DNA from: Saccharum officinarum
Taxonomy: Eukaryota; Streptophyta; Magnoliopsida; Poales; Poaceae
Assembly (NCBI GenBank): GCA_020631735.1
Contig: CM036159.1
Coordinates: 99,149,670-99,213,669, forward strand
Direction: 5' to 3'
DNA length: 64,000 nt
The notes under the pieces were generated by a model. That model saw only the letters and a program-made list of their open reading frames with translations. It did not search any database and was not told the origin of the DNA. Each line of letters begins with the position of its first letter. Positions within the stretch are counted from its first letter, which is position 1. This document shows positions 56,681 through 64,000 of the stretch, one piece after another. The translations under genes and the position numbers were made by a program.

Positions 56681-57205
56681 ATGGCGACCCTCGGCCTGTT
56701 CCCCTCTTCAGTCGCCGCATCCACCGCCATTCGCGCCCCCGCCCCCGCCGCGCCGACCCGCGCCAGCAATCGCCAACCCCCGCACGCCCGCCGCCTCCCG
56801 GTCCTCGGACGCCGCGCGCCGGCGATGGACGCCCTCCGCGTGTCGGGGGCTGCCGAGCCCCTCCTCCGCCCCGCCGCCGGGGGACACCCCAGGCTCCGCG
56901 TACGCCGCCCGACCGACCCTACCCGTCCCGCCGCGGCTAAACATAGCCCTTGCCCGCCCCTGCTATTCTGGGGAGGGAGGCGGCGGCTCTCGCTGGTGGT
57001 GAAAGGTCTGACGGAATGGAGGATGTGCAGGTGCGGACCCATGCGCAGGGCGGGGGCGGCGCCGGGCGTGGCGCCTCGACGGAGGGGGACGCTGCCTTCT
57101 CGTGGGCACCCGTCATCCTCCCGTAAGATATTTTCTCCGCCACCCTCTCGGATTGTAGCGTTTGAGGGATTGTCTGGAGTGCGCACGCGCTGGGTGTTGA
57201 GTTAG
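56681..57205 (+). CDS. Hypothetical ORF with plastid-transit-like N-terminus
   Basis: The frame opens at an ATG in good context (CAGCAATGGCG), with MATLGLFPSSVAASTAIRA followed by Ala/Pro/Arg-rich sequence almost free of acidic residues, as in plastid transit peptides. The word APAMDALRVSGAAEPLLRP follows and could begin a mature protein. After about residue 95 the sequence loses coding character, so exon 1 may end near 56898-56900. The rest of the gene is not seen before the gap at 57373. Family is unknown, and a retrotransposon-embedded GC-rich block is an alternative reading. Confidence 0.3.
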   Translation: MATLGLFPSSVAASTAIRAPAPAAPTRASNRQPPHARRLPVLGRRAPAMDALRVSGAAEPLLRPAAGGHPRLRVRRPTDPTRPAAAKHSPCPPLLFWGGRRRLSLVVKGLTEWRMCRCGPMRRAGAAPGVAPRRRGTLPSRGHPSSSRKIFSPPPSRIVAFEGLSGVRTRWVLS

Positions 57206-57260
57206 GATGCGTTTCTACTCCGATTCAACCCTCCACACCGTCTGATTGCACGTACTATGT

Positions 57261-57372
57261 TGTGGAATTAGGTAATCGGTGCACTGTGAAAATTGTATGT
57301 ACAATGCTGTGGAATTAGGCAACCAATGCACTGTGAAATTGTGTGTAACAATGTTGTGGGGAATTAGGCACC
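57261..57372 (+). repeat. 47-bp tandem repeat running into the gap
   Basis: TGTGGAATTAGG...GCACTGTGAAA units start at 57261, 57308 and 57355. The third is cut by the N run. Confidence 0.85.
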
Positions 57373-57472
57373 NNNNNNNNNNNNNNNNNNNNNNNNNNNN
57401 NNNNNNNNNNNNNNNNNNNNNNNNNNNNNNNNNNNNNNNNNNNNNNNNNNNNNNNNNNNNNNNNNNNNNNNN
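57373..57472. other. Assembly gap (100 N)
   Basis: 100 undetermined bases. The array on its left side suggests the gap lies in or beside a tandem repeat. Confidence 0.99.
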
Positions 57473-58511
57473 TTTGGAGAAGTAGTTCAAGTACCTTTAA
57501 TGGCTGATTTTTGTTATTTTTTGCTAGAGAGCAAACTTTGTATAAAACATGCATGTGGTAATTTTGTACAGTCATTATATTCTATGAAGAACCTAGGAAA
57601 AATATTAATTCTATTGTTTGACACTTTTCATAGTACAAAAGTAATTTCATACTCATTTTATGTTATAGCTTGTCATTTTGTATAGGATAGTTTACTTATC
57701 CAAATATCATGAAATTTTTATGGTAGTCTGTTTAGGGTAGTATTATGCTACTCGTAATTTTCTGGATTTTTAGGAGCATCAGAAATATATGTTGCTATTC
57801 AAACCTATTATTATTTAGGGTTTAAGCAAGTGTTGCTTTAAGTGTGATAAGAAATTAGTAAAGCTTTGGTGTATCTTTGAAGCATTCATAAGATATGTTA
57901 ACTTGACATGTTAGTAGAAGAAGAGAATGCAGTAGATGACATCTGCTTGTAGTGTATAGTTTCTTGGATGATGTTGACTACCTTGCATTTCAACATATTC
58001 ATGCATTCATCTCTTCGATGCACGCTGCATAATACTTACGCGCATTGCATCATACAGGATCGCAAACCGAGAACCCAGTCGTCTTACCGAGGACCAGAGG
58101 AGCAGCTCGAGGCAGGCAAGCAGGATGACAGAAGCCGAAGAGGAGGTGGTGAAGAGCTCCCGAGTGCCCCGACCACCGTCCGAGCTCTTTTGAGAGAGGC
58201 AAGCCCCGGAGCATTTATCCCGGTTTGCAAATAATTTATATTAACTTTACTAAATTGGATGCATTACGTTTAGAGTTGTTTGCAAACGTTGCTGCATTAT
58301 ACCTTGCTTACCTTTGTTATACTATATCCTTGTTACCCTGGTATCCAGTCGAGTCAATGCTTAGCTGGCTTTAGACCGGTAGAAGTCGGGTGATTTCCTG
58401 TCACCTGCGAGCTATAGTGGTTACCTATCTGCTTGAATGACTATGAAGTCATGTATAATATAAGTGTGAAATGAATTTAGACCGGGAACTTGCAGGGTTT
58501 CGACTGTAGTG
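57473..58511 (+). mobile_element. Gypsy-type LTR fragment, distal part
   Basis: GGCAAGCCCCGGAGCATTTA and the downstream GTGAAATGAATTTAGACCGGG parallel GACAAGCCCCGGTGCATTTA (22928) and GAATGAATTTAGGATCGGG (23192) of the long LTR at 20305. It is interrupted at 58511 by the copia LTR and its left side is lost at the gap. Confidence 0.5.
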
Positions 58512-60942
58512 TGAAAGGTCCTTGTTTGGTTTTGGTAATTGAGTGACAACTTAGGTGGACTAATATGTGGTTATGAGATACACAGGAGATTAGTCCACAT
58601 GTGATGGTGTCATGAAGGAGCTCATTGCATATGACATGACATGGAGTCATGTGACCAAGATGGAGAAATCAAGATGAGGCTTGGCTTGAAGACCGGTTGT
58701 GAAGGTGAAGGGCAAGTTGAGGCTTCGAAGCGAAGGACCATGCGATGGTGAAGCTTGGGCAAGACTTGCGCGATGGACCAATGCAACGGTGAAGAGCAAG
58801 TGAGGTCAAGATCGATGAACCAATACGGTCACGTGATGATATGAAGTGAATCATATCATTTGGTGATTGGTTGTGCATGTGTTGCATCATTGTCGGAGGA
58901 GATGGAGTGGAATGCGCAAGGCTAAGGTATAATCTAGGGCATTTCCATTTCACCGGTCATAGGTGTGTAGAGAAGTTTATGACCGGTTTAGGATAGATGG
59001 CCGTACTATCAAGAGGGGCAAACTTGTTTGCATATCGGTCATCTAGTGCCACTTGAGCGATCTAACTGTGCATACGTGTTAGGATCGAGTGGCGAGCAAG
59101 TTGAGTGCCTAATTCCTTCGAAAATGATTATGAAAATGCTAACACACGTGCACAAGGTGGTGATCACTTGTGTTTGGCACTTTGCGAAGGGATGAAGTTT
59201 GAGCGGTAGAGAGGGTTTGGGTCTCTCTCTCCTCCCCGAGCTTGCGAGCGCGGGATTCAGGCGATTTCGGGAAATGAAATGCCTATTTTCCACTACGCCG
59301 AAAGTCGGAAAAGAAACGGAGGCGAACGGGGTCACTGAGGTGACCGGACGCTGCATCGGACGCGGTCATGGAATGACCGGACGCGTCCGTCAGTTGTCAG
59401 GCACGCGGTGCTAGGGTTGCAACCGGCGCGTCCGGTCACTCGCGGGACCGGCGCGTCCGGTCAGGTGTCCAGAGGAAACTGAGTACGATCGGACGCGAGG
59501 CGCGTCCGTCACACTTGATCGGACGCGTCCGATCGTTGAAGGAGCTTACTGGACTCTAACCGGACGCGGGCACTGTCGCGTCCGTCATCGCAAGGAGCGC
59601 GTCCGGTCGTTGCATCGCGGGCGCGCGGTCAGTGCGATCGGCACGTCCGGTCGAAGCGGCGCGTCCGGTCGTTGCTTGGGCGCGTCCGGTCGTTGTTTTG
59701 ACCGTTGGGTCAGTGACCGTTGAGGATCTAACGGTCGCATTTGAAATTTGAGGACACGTGGACGTCGCAGGCGACCGGACGCGGTTTGAGCGCGTCCGGT
59801 CGTCCCAAAAAAGGACCCAGTGAAGGGGTAACGGCTCTATTTGACCGTGGGTTATAAATAGATGCCTTGGCCGGCCGTGGCCGGTAGGGGAGCACACTTT
59901 AGCCTTGGTGGCTTGTGTGGTAGTGCTTGGGAGCCTCTAACTCACTCATGCTTATAGTGTTCATCGGATCGAGTGAGAGAGCGATTCTAGTGCGATTGCA
60001 TCGTGAGTTGCATCGAGTGGCACTAGGTGTTCGTGTTGCAAGCCGTAGTGCTTGTTACTCTTGGAGGTTGCCACCTCCTAGACGGCTTGGTGGCTTGTGG
60101 CTCCGACGAAGCTCGCAAGAAGATTGTGCGAGGCTCCGGAGAAGCTTTGTGAGGGGGATTGTGCTCACCCGCGGGGATCGCGAAGAGCAACTCTAGTTGA
60201 GCGTGTCATTGAGTTACCTCACTTGAGAGTGGTGTCTTGCGGTGCCTTGCGGGGCGTGCCTTGAGGGCAAGTGACTTGAGGGTCACACCGAGGAACCATC
60301 TAAGTGTTGGTCGACACAACGGGGACGTAGCTTGGTGGCAACCAAGTGAACCTCGGGAGAAAATCACCGTGTGAACTTTGTCTACTCTTCTCGGTGGTTT
60401 GCATTCATGCAACACAAGCTTGTATTTACTTTTATATATTCTTGTGCTTGTGTAGTTGCTCTCGTAACTAGTTTGCTTGTGTAGCTTGCTAGTTGTCTTC
60501 TTGCTTGTGTAGCTAGAAGCTTCCGCTTGCGTGACTAATTTGGTTTGTGTAACCTTGTTAGTTACATTGCTTAGTTTGTATAGCTAAGTGATTTGCGCTC
60601 TCTAATTTGGCATTAGTTGCCTTGTTGTTGAGCATTGCTAGTGAGCTTAGGCTTTGTGCGCTTTGCTTACTAGAATTGTGTAGGAGCTCCCTCTTGCTTG
60701 CAAAGTACTAGTGCATAGGTTTGTGTGACCTTGCTCTAGAATTAAATAGGAGAGCTCTTGCTAAGGAAAGCACCTTAGTTGCTTAATTAGGATCTTTGTG
60801 AGGTGCTTGTGAACTTAGTTAGAGGGGTGAAGTCTTGGCTAGACCGATAAGTTTAATTCCGCATTTGTTTTGGTTAGCCAACACGTTTAAGTTTTAGAAA
60901 GGACTATTCACCCCCCCTCTAGTCTGCTATCTCGACCCTTCA
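58512..60942 (+). repeat. 5' LTR of the plus-strand Sirevirus-type element
   Basis: 2431 bp, TGAAAGGTCCTTGTTTGG...CTCGACCCTTCA. It contains ATTCACCCCCCCTCTAG near its 3' end, as in the other copia LTRs, and a GACCGGACGCG array. Confidence 0.85.
59335..59800. repeat. GACCGGACGCG-type array in the LTR
   Basis: GCGCGTCCGGTC, GATCGGACGCGTCCGATC (59518, a palindrome) and related words appear about eighteen times in 460 bp. Confidence 0.75.
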
Positions 60943-60944
60943 AG

Positions 60945-60957
60945 TGGTATCAGAGCC
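60945..60957 (+). promoter_or_regulatory. Primer-binding site
   Basis: TGGTATCAGAGCC starts 2 bp after the LTR, a perfect match to the complement of the plant initiator-Met tRNA 3' end. Confidence 0.88.
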
Positions 60958-60993
60958 AGGTCTCTCATTTGTGGTCTTCACCGACCCGAGAGG

Positions 60994-63054
60994 ATGGCGG
61001 CTTATGGGCTAGATGTTGAGTGTCCACATATTTTTGATGGCACACACTTTGCACGGTGGAGAAATTGGATGACATGCAATTTTAAGTTTATTTCTCCTCA
61101 ATTGTGGTGGATCGTAGATGTGGGCTTTTCCTTTGCAATTAATAAAAAGAATGCAACTCAAGCGCAAAGTAAATGCCTACATCTCGATATCCAAGCTACT
61201 AATGTTTTTTATCGATCTATGGATAGTAGCATACTTCATGAGATCATAGACTTCAAGTCCGCCCATGAAATTTGGGTGTTTCTAAATGAGAAATATGGGG
61301 TGATCTCCAATGATGATGAGCCCTAGGAAGAGACGCATGAGGATGTTGAGCATGACCACAACAAGGTAGTTGTGAAGGATTGCTCCACCTCACGGTCAAG
61401 TGATGACAAAGATGATCATATCACAAGATCACTTGACAAGAAAAATAATAATGCCACAAGTGATGCAAGCAATGATTCTACTCCATGCACACTTGATGGT
61501 GAAGATGATGGCTATGAGAGTGATGCTTCAACAAGCTCTTCAACATCACCACATTGTTCCATGTCACATGGTGACACTAAGGTATCTATTGGTGGTTTTG
61601 TTGTTGATTGTGATGGTCCAAATTTTGAGCTTCTATATAAACTCTCAAAGTTCCTAAGAAATGAGATGGCAAAAACAAGTAAATTGAAAAATGAAAACTC
61701 ATTTCTAAAAACCACATGTGAACAACAAAAGCATCTACTTTATGTTACTACTTGTTCACATGAGGAGCTAAAATTGGCTCATGAGAAACTTAGTGTTGCT
61801 CATGATAACTTGGTACAAGAACATGCTTTACTCACTAAGAAACTTTCTAATGAAGAAACCAAATCTAGTGAGAGCTCATTATTTGGGTCAAATGATCAAT
61901 CACATATGACTAACCCTTGTGATGTAGGCAAGAAGCATGTATCCACCTCTTGTGATGATTTATTAGATAAGCCATGTTCTTCACATTTAAATGCTTGTTC
62001 TACTTCTATGTCTTGTGAGACTAACCTTTTGAAGGAGAACAATGAGCTTAAAAGTAAAGTGAAGAATTTGAGCAACAAGTTAGAGAGGTGCTACAACTCA
62101 AAAGTCACCTTTGAGCACATGATGAAGACTCAAAGAAACGTTAGTGACAAAAGTGGCCTTGGCTTCAAGAAGAAAATGACAAGGGGTGAAAGAAAGCAAG
62201 AAAAGAGGATGAAGAGGCTACTCCAAAAGAAGCTCTCGCATTCCATGTGCTATCGATGCCATGAAGTGGGTCATCTTCACCAAACATGCCCCAACTTAGA
62301 GAAGCTCAAGTTGAAGAAAGAAGAAGAAAGGCTCAAACGCAAGTGCTTCAAGTGCCATACATGGGGTCACTACACCTCAATGTTCCCAAGCAAGAAACTA
62401 GTGAAGCAACAAGAAGAGCCTCAACCAAAGCCACAAGTTGAGCAAGAAACCACACCCCAATCTCAAGTCAAGATCAACCACAAGGATAATGATAGTGACT
62501 TGATGATGAAGAAGAAGAAAACGAGAAGGGGTGGAAGAGGAAGGCATCCAATGCAAATCCAAGATGCCAAGATGATGAGCAAGATTCAAGATAAGAAGAG
62601 AGATTTGGCTCACATCAAGTGCTTCAAGTGTGAAGATATGAGACACTTTGCCTCGAGGTGTCCTACCAAGCTTGAGAAGAAGGCTCAAGCAACTCATGAG
62701 AGGCAAGGCAATGAAAAGCATCACATGAGCAAGGAAGAAAAGGCTCAACCAAAGAGAAGATGCTATTCATGTCGGGAAAGGGGACACATGGCACATTCAT
62801 GTTCCCTAGGTAATAATTCTAAGCCTAGTTCAATTAATAATACTAATATGCTTAGAAAGGATGTAAATGGTATCTCTATGGTTGCTATTGCAAAACATCC
62901 CGCTACTCATACTAAGGCAATGCCTAAGTATGTTGCACCTAACTTGAGAGAACCCAAACTTTTGGGTACCATCAAAAAGTGGATGAATGTGTGTAGGTAC
63001 CATGGCATTGGAGGCTTGACTCAAATTGATTTCATATTTGTTATTATATGTTGA
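60994..63054 (+). pseudogene. Copia gag with four zinc-knuckle-like motifs, one in-frame stop
   Basis: The frame from ATG 60994 encodes a gag core (PHIFDGTHFARWRNWM, IDFKSAHEIWVFLNEKYG) and meets TAG at 61324-61326. The same frame then runs uninterrupted to 63054. It carries Ser/Asp-rich sequence, a long coiled coil (about 61650-62110), a Lys-rich stretch, and four CCHC-like motifs: CYRCHEVGHLHQTC, CFKCHTWGHYTSMF (last Cys replaced by Phe), CFKCEDMRHFASRC and CYSCRERGHMAHSC. The spacing of knuckles over about 170 residues is unusual for one gag. No protease DSG motif follows. Without the stop this would be a product of about 686 aa. Confidence 0.82.
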
Positions 63055-64000
63055 CTCAAGTATTGAAGCTTATTGCAATTCTATCCCAATGCCAAGTCAA
63101 AATGAGTGAAGTCCAAAGTACTACAACATACAAGTGTCATGATCAAGTTGTGGATGATTTCTTGGAATTATTTGATGGCTTGCAAATGTTCAAGTTGAAA
63201 GCTTGCTATGAATAATCATGAGCTAACCAAGGTATATCTCTTGTTGATTATTTCATTTGGGTGCATATGAGTTGATTGAATTGGATAAATGTGCAATGTT
63301 GCTTGCTATGAGATGATTGAATGGATTAAATGCTTAGCAATCAAGTTTGGATTGATTTGGGTTGGATAAGTTCATGAGATGACCTTTAGTAAGTGGATTG
63401 AATGGATATATATCTTATGAAAGCATTCAAACAAGTTAGTTTCAAGTTTGATTCACTTTTGATGAAGAATAGCTCATGTTTTGAAATCTGTCCTATATTA
63501 AAAATCTGAGCTAGCAGTGATCTTAGCCATGTTTGAGTGATCAAATCTATTTGGATTGGCTTGAAATTTGGTATACATGCTCTACACTTATGATAGAAGA
63601 TGCTGTAGATATTTCATGAGAAGTGGATAAGGGTTGCTTCGGTTTTGAAGTGCATCTTGTCAGCTATAGTGCAGCAGTTTTCAGCATGTAGCAGTGGTGG
63701 AAGATTTGAAATCTAGTAGCAATCTAGAAGTCAAAAGAAGTTCAAATTTTTACAGTTGCTAGATGACTTAGTGAAGCACATCTCCACCAAATTTGATGGC
63801 ATTTGGATCTGTACATTGGGAGATATGAATTATTCTTTGAAGGGTATAGAATTTGCCAGAAAAGTGAGTCACTTTAATTGAAAGGTCCTCAAGTTGGAAA
63901 CTTGTTTATAAGTGGTTGAGGTACCTAAGTTTGGTTTTGGATTGATCTAGAAGCATGAAAAACAATGAGTACAAGAACATTTGATTATGGAATGTACTTG
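63055..64000 (+). other. Non-coding DNA after gag, with possible LTR start at 63879
   Basis: AT-rich without a long frame. TGAAAGGTCCTCAAG at 63879 resembles the copia LTR start, but the following 120 bp do not match the 58512 LTR closely. The window ends before this can be resolved. Confidence 0.35.

Larger units (their letters stand above)
58512..63878 (+). mobile_element. Sirevirus-type copia element, gag-only in view, 3' end unresolved
   Basis: The 5' LTR, primer site and a gag frame are present in plus orientation, but no protease, integrase or RT follows within 900 bp of the gag end. The left target copy is probably TAGTG (58507-58511). The right boundary was not established, because a TGAAAGGTCC at 63879 is not preceded by a polypurine tract. 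The element is either a non-autonomous gag-bearing derivative or a 3'-truncated copy. Confidence 0.7.

Noticed and set aside
61324..61326. TAG in the plus-strand gag as programmed readthrough
   Set aside because: No readthrough context or conserved structure is evident. A simple nonsense mutation in one copy is more likely.
63879..64000. 3' LTR of the plus-strand Sirevirus-type element
   Set aside because: Only TGAAAGGTCC matches; the following bases differ from the 58512 LTR and no polypurine tract precedes it.

Overview
The window looks like repeat-rich nuclear DNA of a grass, most likely an Andropogoneae relative of sorghum, sugarcane or Miscanthus. The grounds are GC-rich intron-bearing genes next to AT-rich repeats, Sirevirus-type Ty1/copia elements, Stowaway, Tourist and hAT MITEs, CACTA and Mutator-like termini, and two 100-N assembly gaps. 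Genus is inferred; no database was searched. No prokaryotic feature, CRISPR array, rRNA or tRNA gene was seen.

Only two host genes can be modelled with confidence. The first, at 12666-14857 (+), is a four-exon NRT1/PTR (NPF) membrane transporter of 571 aa. The second, at 47337-47878 (+), is a two-exon secreted Bowman-Birk-type protease inhibitor of 123 aa. Both have a TATA box at a suitable distance. Weaker traces are a splice-bounded exon on the minus strand (5493-5732), a plastid-transit-peptide-like ORF (56681-57205) and two ORF fragments (50134-50437, 50971-51279).

Layout. 1-3378: a solo copia LTR, a second LTR piece and the start of a gypsy-like LTR, ending in a gap. 3479-11283: low-coding DNA carrying an hAT MITE, a Stowaway, a Mutator-like element with a 9-bp target duplication, a Harbinger-type element and a 242-bp MITE. 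11560-20300: a second 242-bp MITE, the NPF gene, a diverged second copy of its 3' flank about 3.8 kb downstream, hAT-like fragments and a Tourist MITE. 20300-40073: a nest of retroelements resolved by target-site duplications. A long solo gypsy-type LTR (20305-40068, TSD ACGAC) holds an internally deleted Ty3/gypsy element (24289-39869, TSD AGTTA). The 3' LTR of that element is split by a full-length minus-strand Sirevirus (28822-39568, TSD ACTGT). 40074-47065: GC-rich and AT-rich non-genic DNA with MITEs and a CACTA terminus. 47193-48130: the protease-inhibitor gene. 48600-58511: LTR pieces, gene fragments, a solo copia LTR (52118-54006), an hAT element and the second gap. 58512-64000: a plus-strand Sirevirus-type element with a 2.4-kb LTR and a gag ORF with four CCHC-like knuckles, but no pol in view.

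Nothing seen demands a new biological system. The most informative structures are the nested insertion, which balances to the base, the CpG-rich GACCGGACGCG arrays shared by divergent LTRs, an equal-length 242-bp MITE family, a gypsy element that lost RT-RNase H-integrase, and the gene-less duplicate of the NPF 3' flank.
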